From assembly GCA_009667805.1 (NCBI GenBank), contig CM019064.1, positions 75,452,400-75,516,399 of the forward strand: 64,000 nt of DNA, in the 5' to 3' direction. Source of the DNA: Leptobrachium leishanense (taxonomy: Eukaryota > Chordata > Amphibia > Anura > Megophryidae). The notes beneath the pieces are model-generated. The model worked only from the letters and a program-made list of their open reading frames with translations. It was not told the DNA's origin and made no database searches. This document shows, in pieces, positions 32,565 to 44,367 of the stretch. The position numbers and the translations under genes are program-made. Position 1 is the stretch's first letter; each line of letters starts with the position of its first letter.

Positions 32565-32857
32565 CTACTCCTGGGAGGCAGCAAGCACTATTAGTACAAA
32601 GTGGGGCTAAATACTAAGAACATACAAAAATTGTCGTCTGCACGATTTTGCAGTCATACTACTAAACATCAGAAAGTGCATAGGATTCATTGACGACTAA
32701 AAGAAGGGTCAACGTTCAGCCTACAGTCACTTATTGAGAGTATTTCAAGGACTTTGTTACCTAAATATATTCTGGCAAATGACAGGGAATGTAGTTGTCA
32801 GTCAAGAAATTTGATGGCCATATACACTGAGTGGCCAGATTATTATGACCACCCCAT

Positions 32858-34439
32858 CAGTACTTCATTGGGCCACCTTTTGCCTTCAATACTGCAGCGC
32901 TTCTTCTTGGCATTGACTCCACGAGATGTTGAAAGGTGATGCGAGGAATCTGACCCCATGCCTGATGAATAGCACTGTCCAGTTCTATGAGATTTGATGG
33001 TTGTGGAACCAGCTGCCTGATGGTTCTTTCAACTTCGTCCCACAAATGCTAAACTGGATTGAGATCTGGTGATTGTGGGGGCCAGCTTAGCAAGGTAAAT
33101 TCTCCCTCATGTTCTTGAAACCACTCCTGCACAATACAAGCACCGTGGCATGGCGCATTGTCTTGTTGGAAGAAGCCATCTCCATTGGGATACGCCATCA
33201 ACATGATAGGATGAACTTGATCAGCAGCGATGCTTTGGTATGTTGTGCTATTCAGACGTTGATCCACACAAATTAAAGGGCCGCAAACCATAACACTGCC
33301 CCCACCAGCTTGAAGGGTTGTACTCATGCATGTGGGGTGCGTGCTTTCATGCTGCTTCCGCCACATTCTCACTCTGCCATCTGTATGATGCAACTGGAAA
33401 CGTGATTCATCGGACCACATGACTTTTTTCCAATGCTTGACTGTCCAATAATCCTTGTTTTTCCTGTGCGAATTGGAGACGTTTTATCTTGTTAACTGCA
33501 GACAGCAAAGGTATCCATATCCCATATGATGCAGTGTAGGGCACACAGTGCGTTCAGAGATCATTTGAGAGGATCCCTGATTAACCTCCCTGGCGGTCTA
33601 CTTTTTTCAAAATTTTGTGTTTAAAAGCGTCTAAATTTTTTTTTAAAGGAAACGTGTTTTTGTACATAGTTAGCCTGTAATAATTAGGAATCACGCACTG
33701 AAATCCGTGAAATCAAGAGTCCTTACTGGTAAAATCCTTTATAAATAAATTAATTAATTAACTAAAAAAAAAAATAGTAAATACACGGAGTCCGATAAAA
33801 TTTGAAACACGACATAATAATTTATTATCCCAAAAATAATTATTCAAAATAATGCAAATAAATGATATTCAATAAAATACAACAAAAAACACTGAAATCT
33901 GTCTATCGCTTATCCTGTACTGCCACCCAGTGGCCGTTCATAAACATTGCATTTTGTATTCAGTGTTTATTATGAATGAAATTTGCTGCGGTCCAGCCCC
34001 CCTGCATCATGTGACTCGCAGGGAGCCTTCCAGGAATGGGGGACAGCGAGGGAGCCAGGAGGAGGTGAGTAAACATCCAGCCCGAGTGTGGCTCGGGGTT
34101 ACCGTTCGTGGTAGTGAAATTTAACCCCGAGTCACACTCGGGAATACCGCCAGGGAGGTTAAGATGTGCAGTAATTTGATGCACTGTTGCCCTTCTGTTG
34201 TCTTGTACCAGTCTTGCCACCCTCCGTTCTGCCCTAACATTGACTAGTCACTGACGGCCACAATTCGCACGTTCAGACCCAGATTTTCAGCTGACAGTCC
34301 AGTCTTTAAACACTTTAACAACAGCTGCTCTTAAACATTTAACGAATTCTGCTGTTTTGCTGATACTCGCTCCATGGCTCCAAGCGCCAACAATCATCCC
34401 ACCACGTTCAAAGGCTGTTAAAATGCGTTGTTTACCCAT
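32858..34439 (-). pseudogene. Tc1-like transposase, nonsense codon at the catalytic Glu
   Basis: The start is ATG at 34439 (MGKQRILTAFERGG). The N-terminal DNA-binding part is frameshifted and then split by the MITE at 33585-34158. The catalytic half is open from 33420: WSDESRFQLHHTDGRV (first Asp), FFQQDNAPCHGA (second Asp) and PPQSPDLNPV. Here the frame hits TAG at 33049-33051, followed in frame by HLWDEVERTIRQL. In the family the sequence is SPDLNPVEHLW, so the stop replaces exactly the third catalytic residue (GAG to TAG). The gene also has other breaks, so it is dead. Confidence 0.93.
33585..34158. mobile_element. TTAA-flanked (piggyBac-like) MITE inside the Tc1
   Basis: The ends are CCTCCCTGGCGGTC and ACCGCCAGGGAGG, with TTAA at 33581-33584 and 34159-34162. 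Removing it restores a continuous Tc1 sequence (CCTGATTAAGATGTG). No coding capacity. Confidence 0.93.
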
Positions 34440-34577
34440 AGCTTCACTTCTACTGTAAAGGTAAACAACCTGCTTCCCTATTTATAATGGTCTGGCCCTC
34501 TCGCAACTTCAGCGCGGAATTATAGCTAATGTTCCTAAAAAAGTCAGGTGGTCATAATAATCTGGCCACTCGGTGTA

Positions 34578-34975
34578 TAAGCATTTTATTTACACCAATG
34601 TGTCTAGTGTCATGTAGGCAAACTGCTTCATAGATGCCTAATTCTGATGTCATATGGTTGTGGGATTTAATACATTGACTTCTATAACATATTTGCAGTT
34701 ACAGTCTGATCCTTACAAGTATGTGACAGCATGACTATGATGTACAGCTTATAATACTTGTGTCTCCTTCAGAGGCAGACTCCTAAATTATTTGATCTGT
34801 TCATTCCTTAGGGAGCGTGGAATCGATGGAGAAGGAAAATATATTAAATTGACTTTTTCAGGATATATCACTACAAAGAAAAATTGTAGAGAGGCACTTA
34901 AATCACATTTTCTCTATCTTGGTGGACTTTTTCTGCCAAAACAATTTGATCCACATGTGCACTCACATAGCGAGA
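34578..34975. other. Unassigned stretch
   Basis: Ordinary sequence leading to the purine-rich array. No recognised feature. Confidence 0.3.
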
Positions 34976-36090
34976 CTGGTAGAGAAAGGCAAAAAGAGGG
35001 AGTGATGGAGAGAGAGTGAGACAGAGAGAGAACGAGACAGAGAAAGAAAGTGCAACAGCGAGAGATAGCGAGGGAAAGAGCAAGATGGGGAGTGAGAGAT
35101 GGAGGGGGACAGGGAGAGAGAAAGGGAGAGAGAGAGGGATGGCGGGGGAGTGAGAGATAGAGGGGGACAGGGAAAGAGAGGGACAGGGAGTGAGAGAGAG
35201 AGGGGGGACGGAGAGAGAAAGGGAGAGAGGGACAGGGAGAGAGAAAGGAAGAGAGGGTCAGAGAAAGAGCAAGATGGGGAGTGAGAGAGAGAGGGACAGG
35301 GAGAGAGGGTCAGGGAAAGAGCAAGATGGGGAGTGAGAGAGAGAGGGACAGGGAGAGAGGGTCAGGGAAAGAGCAAGATGGGGAGTGAGAGAGGGACAGG
35401 GAGAGAGAAAGGGAGAGAGAGGGAGGGGGAGTGAGAGATAGAGGGGGACAGGGAAAGAGAGGGACAGGGAGTGAGAGAGAGGGGGATGGAGAGAGAAAGG
35501 AAGAGAGGGTCAGAGAAAGAGCAAGATGGGGAGTGAGAGAGAGTGGGACAGGGAGAGAGGGTCAGGGAAAGAGCAAGATGGGGAGTGAGAGAGAGAAAGG
35601 GAGAGAGGGTCAGGGAAAGAGCAAGATGGGGAGTGAGAGCGAGGGACAGGGAGAGAGAAAGGGAGAGAGGGTCAGGGAAAGAGCAAGATGGGGAGTGAGA
35701 GAGAGAGGGACAGGGAGAGAGAAAGGAAGAGAGGGTCAGAGAAAGAGCAAGATGGGAAGTGAAAGAGAGAGGGACAGGGAAATATAGAGAAGCACAGAGA
35801 GTGTGAGACAAAGAGAGAGGGGACAGGGAGAGAGAAACATGTTGAGAGTGGAAGAGAGAGAAGGACAGAGAGAGATAGCGAGTCACAGGGAAAGAGCTAT
35901 AGATATAGGGAAAGAGAGAGGGACAAGGAGAGTGAGGGGGCACCAACAGAGAAAGGCGCACCAGAAGAGAGAGATAAGAGGCAGTGAAAGGTAGGAAAAG
36001 AGAGAGGGACAAGGAGACAAAGAAACAGAGAGGCATAAGGAGACAGAGAGACATAGAGAGACAGAAACAGAAAGAGAGACAGGGAAAAGG
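34976..36090. repeat. Purine-rich (GA) tandem array
   Basis: About 1.1 kb in which one strand is almost all G and A. A higher-order unit of about 50-60 bp built from GAGAGAGGGACAGGGAGAGA and AAAGAGCAAGATGGGGAGTG recurs about ten times between 35250 and 35770, and the flanks are simple GAGA. It is open in several frames on both strands purely from composition. The strong purine strand bias could form intramolecular triplexes. Confidence 0.93.
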
Positions 36091-37236
36091 AGAGAAGCAA
36101 ATAAGGAAGGGAATAAAGACAGACTGTACAGAAAAAAATGGGAGAGGTTTTAGAGAAAGAGATAAGAAAAAAAAGAGAATAAAATAACAAAGTGTGAGAG
36201 CAAAAAAGAAACAAAGACAAAAATAACATTACGCACTGCAAGCAAAAGACAAATAAGAGCACTCCCAATCTGGAAAAGGAATTCAGTAGTAGCATCCATC
36301 CAGCATTTTGTATTGTAGCTGTACCCACATCATGAACCTTTGTCACTCCCAGACAAAGCATTAGTGGCGTTTCTTTATTAAAAGCAGCCTGTGGCATGGA
36401 ATGGGTCGCAGAGCATCCTCATGCAGAGAAGATTACCTGCTCTAAGCTCTGCAGGCTGCGAGGAGCGTGCCTCTGAACACTGATACCTTCTCTGCAATGA
36501 CACATTGACAGCCAGACAAATCCAGCTAATGATATCCACTTAGCAAGAAGCTGCGAAATCTGTGCCTCTGAACCAAAAATTCATATCCCCAAAATGACAA
36601 GGGACATTATTTATCAGTCAGAAAAACGGAATAACTTGAGGACTTCCATACGATATCAGATTCCACAGCATGAAGAAATGTGAAGAAATATCATAATATA
36701 ATGAAATGACAGAAAAGGAGACAAAAAGAGAAGCATGACCCGGCGGAACAAAGAAAGAACGCCAGAAGAAGACTTTGTGGCGGTAATATAATACCCAATA
36801 TCTCAAGAGAGAATAGCTGAGAATACACAGGATTCATTACTGTTAAATATATTTGGTAGAATCTTTTTGCACGAGTTGTACCAAGAGATTGTTTTCAGAA
36901 ATTGTTTTTTAGTAATCATAGAAGGAGCCCAGAATTGGTTGGACAAATACCCACAGCTTCATAGATAGGCAACACCACGGACTGATCAGTGGAAGTGACT
37001 TTCTACAAGCTGCTGGTCAACACTTTCTAACATTTCAAGCGGTCTAAGAGGGAAACTTCAATCCAGGGAATGTCACAGGAGGAGTGGCAAGTGACAGATA
37101 TGGCAACTGTCAATGCTGGATTCCATAGAAGGCTATAAAGGCCATGGCCTCTGGGTGGCAGGTTTGAAGGGTCAGACTGACCAACCTTCTCAACATCTGA
37201 CTAAAATTAACACCACCACCCAATAGGAGCAAACCT
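36091..37236. other. Unassigned stretch, part possibly conserved non-coding
   Basis: 36340-36620 is unique-looking sequence (for example GACAGCCAGACAAATCCAGC) with no element ends. It is a weak candidate for regulatory DNA. The remainder shows nothing. Confidence 0.2.
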
Positions 37237-37738
37237 GTCACGTTCACACTTGAGAACTGTGGTTTGGATCCCATCCACAGACCTCTAATCCCTCTGATCC
37301 TTGAGTGGTCAGGACCGCTAATCCTAACACTCCCAGCCAGGGAAAACAAACAGACCAGCAACAGTGGATACAGAAAAGCAGTAGATGTTAGGACTGAGTT
37401 TACACTGGGACAGAAAGGGTTAACTTTGTTGACAAGGGAGGTATAGCCTGCGTAAGGCCTATGCAGGTTATTTATATCAAACACCACAGAATCAGCGTGG
37501 ACAATAAGACAATCCGGGTCAGCAGCAGAGAAGGCTCGCATACAATCAGAGTTGGCAACAGAGAGAGCACTCATACAAACTGGGCTGGCGTTCTGCAGGG
37601 TCAGTATATATTCTGAGTCAGCGTGTGGCAGGATCAGCAATCGTTCTGAGGCTGCTCTAGGTAAACCATACATACAGGCTGTATCAGAGAGAATCGTCAT
37701 AAGGCAGTCCGGTCAAACACAATCAAGGTCCTCATACA
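37237..37738 (-). mobile_element. LTR fragment of the same family as the solo LTR at 31638
   Basis: On the minus strand it begins GTATGAGGACC near 37738 and ends GTGAACGTGACA at 37237, matching 32026-32564. The LTR's outer part is missing, and a different repeat starts at 37739. Confidence 0.75.
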
Positions 37739-37880
37739 TTAAATAAATTAAAAAGGCTGAACCAGCTGATGAAGCCGTAGTACGTGGCGAAACGCGTTCT
37801 GGCCACTTTTATTTCTTTTATAAACCCTTTTATTAATAAAATAAGGCCTAATTCAACCTTTTTAATTTACAATTATTCCG
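37739..37880 (+). repeat. Repeat with CTGATGAAGCC and GGCGAAACGCG
   Basis: CTGATGAAGCC, then GGCGAAACGCG, then an A/T-rich tail. The same two blocks occur on the minus strand at about 39990-40050. The family is not recognised. Confidence 0.55.
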
Positions 37881-38463
37881 GATCTTTATTGGCCTCCATG
37901 TCCTGACGATCGATTCTGGGGTTTTCATGGATTTAACCCACAAATAAATCCACATGCCTGATTTCCTAGAGCTGGGTTTATAGCTCTACCAAACATGAGT
38001 TAACTTCCCAATATATCTATCCTGATTTAATATCAGCTGATCTGCACTAGGGAGCCCTATTTTCTCTGTTTTTCTTCCATATCCTACGAGCAAGAAAAAG
38101 TCATATATACCTAAAAGGTGTGGGCTACCTTTGGAATAGAAGAAAACAACCCAGATGCACTATACCACTCAGAGCCAGTGATAAGGCTCTGTATTTGTGA
38201 GTTCGATAATTCTCCACCATATTTACCATTGTACTAATACAGTCTGCACTATTATATATTCTTTCTGTTTTTATACATGTTACCCATATGGATGATGTAC
38301 TGTATATGAGAGACACCCTGGCCCTGAGAAGCGATTGACATCGCGCTACCAGATACGTATAATTCTGTTGATTGTTGCACTTGGTTCAGGGGAAACCTCT
38401 ACACATCTGGTTTAGCATCAGGTGACGGGTGTTGTCACATTTTTGGGCGCTTACCATTTCCTT
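37881..38463. other. Unassigned stretch
   Basis: No recognised feature. Confidence 0.3.
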
Positions 38464-38503
38464 TCAAATAATTCTCCTGCTTTTACCTCTATCTGAATAA
38501 CCC
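38464..38503. repeat. Right-end fragment of the CAGGGTTATTCAAAG MITE family
   Basis: ATTCTCCTGCTTTTACC, then CTGAATAACCCTG, the same right end as 43653-43833. Confidence 0.6.
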
Positions 38504-38865
38504 TGTAAGTGTCACAAAGCCAGGAATCATGGAAAGTCTGCAATTAATTTTTTTTTTTATATCAAAACAACTGAAATAGATACATTTTATTTTTCCATTC
38601 ATTTTTTTTCCAGCCATGAAGATTGAGGACTTCAAAATGCAATTTACTAGTCGTTTCTTCATAATTCCTGGATTAATGGATAAACCCTTCAAGTTTCTTC
38701 TCCAAATTATCTCCAAATCCACAGACAGTTTTGATATATATTTCCTATGTGTTTCTATTTGACGGGAATGCACATTTTTGTAAGGTATGCCTTGAAATAC
38801 TTTCTCAAAAAAAAAATGCAGATTTCTCACCATCTTGAAACAATGACAAATTGTTATAATGAAGA
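38504..38865. other. Unassigned A/T-rich stretch
   Basis: No recognised feature. Confidence 0.3.
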
Positions 38866-39030
38866 TTTTTTTTTTTTGAGAAAGGATTTTACCAGGAAGG
38901 ATACATTGAGATTTCTCTCGTTTTCAAGTATGTCCTGGGTGGCGAGTATGTACCGTTAGGTGTCTTGCCCATTAGTTAGGTGTCTTGCCCATTCTTGCAA
39001 CAGAGGCACTTAGTGGATAACCCCCATAGG
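38866..39030 (+). repeat. L2-like tail repeat, copy 2, with a small internal duplication
   Basis: GGATTTTACCAGGAAGGATA and GGTGTCTTGCCC as at 7500. TTAGGTGTCTTGCCCATT is duplicated in tandem (about 38955-38992), with divergence after it. Confidence 0.7.
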
Positions 39031-39036
39031 GTTACA

Positions 39037-39130
39037 ACAATAGTTGTAGTTCATTTAAAGGAACACAGTATTAAAAAATACGGTTCCCTTTTATAGTGTC
39101 TTCCTTTAAGTGAGCTACAACTATTGTTTA
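39037..39130. repeat. Foldback with arms of about 35 bp
   Basis: AACAATAGTTGTAGTTCATT pairs with GAGCTACAACTATTGTT. The inner arms TTTAAAGGAACACAG and GTGTCTTCCTTTAA resemble the ends of the TTAAAGGGACACT MITE at 44368. Confidence 0.7.
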
Positions 39131-40408
39131 TGAGGACATGAAAATAGTCATAATCAGTTTGTCCCCGGGCATGAGAGTACCCCCACCTACTTTTTCCAGA
39201 AAAAAAGCACTGGTGCATGCCATTTTGTTGCAAAAAATAGAAGAAATTGGCATTCCTAACGTACCCAAGAGCTGGAAACATCCTTAGTTATAAATTATGA
39301 AAAGTAATATATGAAGTTAAAGAAGTTGCAGATAGACACTTATGTCAGCCAAATGAGAACACTGTGCCCCCTACTAATATAGTGGGGAACGGTGTTCACA
39401 CTTATCATGACCCCTCTACTAAATCAACTTATGGCTGCTAGATTACCTAACACACAGGCACCTTAACTACTATAGACAATATTAAAGGGAATCCCTTAGG
39501 CGCAACCATGCAATATTCTGTTTGTTCGTGTATACAGAAATGTTTTCCTTTTTTCTTTCTTTCTTCTTCTCTTTTTCTCTTTTTTTTTATTTTAAAGGTT
39601 AAGGATGCAAATAGGGAAATTTAAAAGTGTCTACCAGAGAAAATTGCATAGATAAATATACATAAATCCGAAATATCGTTAAAGATATAAACTTGTTCTT
39701 CAGGTCCTTCCAATGATTCCTGAAGAGGGGACATAAGCCAGAGAAGCAAACAATTGTGCAGTACTCGGCAGTACTGGCCCCTACTTACTAGACTCAGAGC
39801 CTCTTCTCCCGGCTCTGAGGATAGATGGCCTGTGAGACCCTTAAGGTGGCCTCCAACCTTCTTGCACCACGTAGAGTGCCTGGATACCAGTACAATTGAT
39901 CAAGGGGAAGAAAAAGCCTGGATCCGGTACTAGTTAGCAGTGTCAAATTTATTCATCAATAAAACAAATAAAAACAGTTTAAAACAAAATTGAAAATTAC
40001 ATAAATCCTGAGTCGCGTTTCGCCAGTATAGTCTGGCTTCATCAGTCAACTACTATAGCCTGTAAGGCATTTCTCCTCATATCCTGGTTGCAGTGCTGCG
40101 ATTTAGGAAGGCATGAGCAGAGCCAGGCCACCTAGGCACCAGTGTGGAAAATCAAAACACATGTAAGGGTCGTGGATTTTTTCACCCTGGTGGTCCAGTG
40201 GGTTTGGAACTATGAGTAGTGGGGTGTACACAATTCACCTCTTGTTAGTGTTGTGCACTGGCGAAACAGGTCCCCTCTCTAGTATACTGACCTCTGAAAA
40301 CGTACGGTGCATTTTATTTGGCGGCCCCTTCGCCGTGATTCTCATTGGGCCCAGTGTGGGCTTAGGTTGGCCCTACCTGGTTTCATACGTAAACCTCTGG
40401 GACAATAA
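39131..40408. other. Mostly unassigned; pyrimidine tract and second GGCGAAACGCG block
   Basis: 39546-39595 is almost pure pyrimidine (CTTTCTTTCTTCTTCTC). At 39990-40050 the minus strand carries CTGATGAAGCC and GGCGAAACGCG, as at 37760. The rest shows nothing. Confidence 0.45.
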
Positions 40409-40836
40409 GGCTGGGGTCAGACCAGCGCACTTTTAACGTGCGTTCTGGCGCACATAATTACGGCCGCACTAGCAGCAGATGACGGGCAATGACGGCCAAT
40501 ATACGAAGTACGGCCGCACAAAAGTCCGGCCGTGCAACGCAAGTGGAATTTGAACGCATTTTTATGAGAACGCTGAACCGCTAGTACTGACGTACTGAGT
40601 GCGCAGCTGCGGCATAGCGGCGTGTTTGGCGTGATTAGGAGATGTCAGACGCTGCTAATGTCCGGCCTACATAACGTCCAGACGCAAAAAGAGTTTTATT
40701 TACGATCCGTACAAAATCACGCCCGAAAATGCGCGTCGTCTGCCCGTTTTTGCGCATTCCGTGAAAAAATACGTCAATGCGTTTGGACGCACTTTTTCAC
40801 GTTCGCGGGGAAAAATGCTTTCGTCTGACCCTAGCC
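40409..40836. mobile_element. PIF/Harbinger-like MITE, copy e
   Basis: Starts GGCTGGGGTCAGACCAGCG and ends TCGTCTGACCCTAGCC, with TAA at 40406-40408 and 40837-40839. The CpG-rich interior is the reverse complement of copy c (9012-9439). Confidence 0.88.
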
Positions 40837-40839
40837 TAA

Positions 40840-42607
40840 GGGTTAACGTTAATTTAAGAAGACTATGGTTCAGACCAACATATAATCAAGGAAGAAATCT
40901 GATTATGAGTCAGCGTCACGGAGTGATTAGTAAATCACTGCCATGTTATGAAGTAAAAGTAAGATGACCTTAGTACAACCATCACGTTATGTGGACAGTC
41001 ACAGAGTGAAAGAGAAAGTGAATTAAAATGCAAGATAAAAATGTTTAGAAGAATGTGAATTGTTTTTTTTAAGGTGTGGATAAAGGAAAATACATAAAAC
41101 TTGGTTTGTATTGGAAAGCTTCCAAATATTCAGCCCCGAGAGGTGTTAATGCAGCCATTAGTGTTTGTCTGTCAGAAATAGCTTGCCCAGAGGGAGCCGC
41201 AGTAACTATATGTGTCTGAGGAGCTGCAATGCATCATGGTCACCAGTGACTTGCATGGAGCACAGGACTTAATTAACAGAGCTGCCGAGATGAGCTGTCT
41301 GTACCAGCCCGGTGATGCCGCTGAGATGGCATTACATTGTGCAGGCACTGTGGGTGGCTAAAACAAAGCAAAAATGGCTGTCATTCCACCCTCACTACAG
41401 GCAGATATGTATCTAACAAAGTTTGCAAGTTAAAACGATTTCATATTACCTTAACAGCCTTTATATTGAAGAAAAAACACTAAAAAACAACAAATTAAAA
41501 ATTATTCTTAGTTTTTTTGTCTTTCATATGGTTGAAAATTTTGAAATTGGCCTCTGTTGCTACCTAGATTATTTCCTGCATTTTGTAACATTATATGGTG
41601 TTGCCAAAATCGCCACTGCTAAATAAAGACTTAAAAAAAATAGCTAAAATTTTTTAATAAGTCCAGAACAAAACAACATTTGTAATCCTCGAATCAAAGC
41701 TGAAACGAGTCACAGTTTTGTGAAAGACCACTAAAATACTTTCTTCATATTTCCAGCTGTATAGGAAAGAAAAAGTGTCAATTAGCTGTTAAGATACCAC
41801 AAGCTTTTTGAAGGAAATAAAAATAGAAATAATTAATAAAAAAAATGAAGCCACAGACAGTTAACAGAATCTATCAACAAAACAAGTCCGATATATATAT
41901 TTTTTAATCCGTTTGGTGCCTTCCAGTTTCATTCATCCAGATAATAAGACATTAATTATTAATGAAGACTCGGTGATGTCAAAAAATAAAATGAGGAAAG
42001 TGTTTCAAATGACAGATCTGATGTACAGCGGTGCCCCAAACCTGCCATTTAGGCCAAGACACATGCTGTGCGTAATTATTATGTGAGAGCAAAAACCTGC
42101 CTGTCAACTCCCATCCTAGATGTTTCTGATTTCTCATATTAAAGCTCATGATTGCAGAGGAAGAAATAATATCATTAACAAAGCATGGTCTGTAGAAAAT
42201 CAGCTAATGCTGCTCCATCACAAAAAGCCAAATGCTTCAGTTACACTAAATAAACCAAATGCCTTTTGACTGGTAAGTGTGATGTAGCATTAAACCAAAG
42301 AGAGACTAATTGTTTGGTGCTTTGAATTGTTATTTCCACAATAGCTTCATGTTTTCTTGTGTTTTTTTTGTTTTTTTCTTCAAATGTGGTTTTGCTTCTC
42401 TTCCCACTTCATTAACCCTTTTTGAAAATGTGGTAAAAAAGTTAACAATAAAGCATGTGTTACACAAAGGAAATGGATTCATAAAATGTATTCGTGTTGC
42501 AACATTGATAATAAATGATATAAAGCAAAGAGCAAACCATTTACTGTTGAAAATAAAAATATGAAAAGTCATTTTTGTGTCATAAAATTAATCTTGAGAA
42601 AAGTGTA
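40840..42607. other. Longest element-free stretch; candidate conserved non-coding blocks
   Basis: I find no element ends or tandem repeats here. Blocks at 41120-41410 and 41990-42300 (GACAGATCTGATGTACAGCG; CGTAATTATTATGTGAGAGC) look like unique, compositionally balanced sequence. If this window is a gene desert or intron with enhancers, they are the first places to look. Purely a visual judgement. Confidence 0.25.
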
Positions 42608-43440
42608 ACAAATATTATTATTATTATTCTTTATTTATAAAGCCCCAGCATATTCCGCAGCGCTGTACAATAAGCACAGTATAGACAGGGTTACAATACA
42701 TTGAACAACATTTAACAAACAGTACAGGAGGAGATGAGGGCCCTATTCCCGTAGGAACTCACAATCTGGGGGGGTTGGGGTTGGAAACAGGAGGAGAGGA
42801 CTGTAAGGTGAGAGTGATTGATGGTTGCGTCAGTGAGTTGGGTGGTAGGCTTCCCTAAATAGGAATGTTTTAAGGGAGCGTTTGAAGGAAGAGAAGTTAG
42901 GGGAAAGTCTGACAGCACGAGGGAGAGCGTTCCAGAGAGTGGGGGCTGCGCGTGAGAAGTCCTGCAGTCTATCATGGGAAGAGGTGATGCGGGGAGAAGC
43001 TAGACGCAGGTCACTGTTTGACCTTAGGGAGCGGGCTGGGGTGTATTTGGTGATTAGTGAGGACAGGTAGTGGGGAGCTGAGTTAGTGAGGGTTTTGTAG
43101 GTAAGGATAAGGACTTTGAACTTAATTCTGCAGTGGATGGGGAGCCAGTGAAGGGACTCGCAGAGGGGAGCGGCAGAGACAGAGCGGCGGGTGAGGTGAA
43201 TTAGCCTGGCGGAGGCGTTCAGGATGGATTGTACGGGGGAGAGGTGGGACAGAGGGAGGCCAGATAAGAGATTATTGCAATAGTCGAGTCGGGAGATTAC
43301 CAGGGCGTGTATGAGTTGTTTTGTGGTGACAGCGGTAAGAAATGGCCGAATTCTGGAAATATTACGCAGTTGGTATCGGCAGGAGGAGGAAAGAGACTGG
43401 ATGTGGGGGATGAAGTAAAGAGCAGAGTCAAGTGTAATAT
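42608..43440 (+). repeat. Long L2-like repeat (GCGCTGTACAA family)
   Basis: It opens with an ATT microsatellite, then TTTATAAAGCCCCAGCATAT, CCGCAGCGCTGTACAA and AACTCACAATCTGG, and continues for about 700 bp of G-rich sequence. One plus-strand frame reads RGRAFQRVGAAREKSCSLS and RERAGVYLVISEDR before a stop, but it is interrupted and I do not recognise a domain. The opening matches 21193. Confidence 0.6.
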
Positions 43441-43652
43441 ATCAGTCAAATACAAAATGTAAAGGATTTTATCTATTTACTGTACAACCTTAATCACTGG
43501 GAACTATTGAAGCCCACTGCTAGTTCCAGTGTTATTTATTTTAAATCTTGCACTCATGTTCCCAAGAAAGGGGGGGGGAAAATCAGCCGTAGTGGGATGA
43601 AGCAGGGATTGTCCAGGCAATATGTTTACATTTTATACCAATATAATTCTAA
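43441..43652. other. Unassigned spacer
   Basis: Includes a short G-run near 43570. Nothing recognised. Confidence 0.3.
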
Positions 43653-43833
43653 CAGGGTTATCAAAGAGAGGTGAAAAGCAGGAGAATGACTGGAGAATGG
43701 AAAATTCTAGGTCAAAATAGCCAAACCAGAAAAATTCTCCCTTTCATCTCACTTTCCAAATCGGCTATTTTGACCTAGAATTTTTCATTCTCCAGTCATT
43801 CTCCTGCTTTTCACCGCTCTCTGAATAACCCTG
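43653..43833. mobile_element. Foldback MITE with CAGGGTTAT ends, best-preserved copy
   Basis: A 181-bp inverted repeat: CAGGGTTATCAAAGAGAGG pairs with CTCTCTGAATAACCCTG, and TTCTAGGTCAAAATAGCC pairs with GGCTATTTTGACCTAGAA. The flanks TAA and TTA suggest a 3-bp TWA target. Copies or pieces lie at 9939, 28042 and 38464. Confidence 0.85.
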
Positions 43834-43861
43834 TTAAAATTTTAGTTATGAAAAAAATATA

Positions 43862-44363
43862 TTAACTCCTTCACTACTGGCAGGACCCAGTGGTTTTTTG
43901 GAAATCAATTTCCATCCCCCACACAGTAAAAATGTACAGAAGCTTCCCACTGTATATTTTCATCATAGGTCATATTTGACAGATTCCTCTACTGGCGAAA
44001 AAGTGCTACTACATATACATTACAATTTGGGGCTCTGTGGTTCCTTGGAAGGAAAACGGAACTGAAAGTTTTTCAGACAATTTCAACACGTCGGCTACCA
44101 TGTATAATGTATTTAAACTTTAGAAGGACATTCTTCCGCCCATTTGCAAACGTCTTTAGTTTGCAATCAAAAAAATGTCATCGCATTGCTCCAGAGAAAG
44201 ACGGAGTATAATTGATCTTTGGGCATCTTATAAGAGTTAGAATTCCTATCCTCCACCATTATACACTACTAACACCTCGGCAGGAAAAACCTTCCTACAA
44301 ACTGTCACTAGGATCAACATCTTCACCACTAACTTATAACAACACTATATGACTACCTAATAG
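43862..44363. repeat. Half of a TTAACYCCTTCACT-type repeat, then unassigned
   Basis: TTAACTCCTTCACTACTGGC and CCCAGTGGTTTTTTGG resemble the left part of 28158-28606. No right end found. Confidence 0.45.
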
Positions 44364-44367
44364 TTAA

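Larger units (their letters stand above)
32825..34575 (-). mobile_element. Tc1/mariner element with CACTGAGTGGCCAGATTATT ends
   Basis: Inverted ends CACTGAGTGGCCAGATTATT and AATAATCTGGCCACTCGGTG, with TA at 32823-32824 and 34576-34577. A TTAA MITE of 574 bp interrupts the transposase gene. Third Tc1-type family in the window. Confidence 0.95.

Noticed and set aside
35362..36054. 230-codon Ser/Leu-rich minus-strand frame and Arg/Glu-rich plus-strand frames
   Set aside because: They are translations of the GA-rich array. Both strands are open from base composition alone.
42882..43070. Frame with RERAGVYLVISEDR as a possible host protein
   Set aside because: It is short and interrupted, and lies within a dispersed repeat that opens with the GCGCTGTACAA motif.
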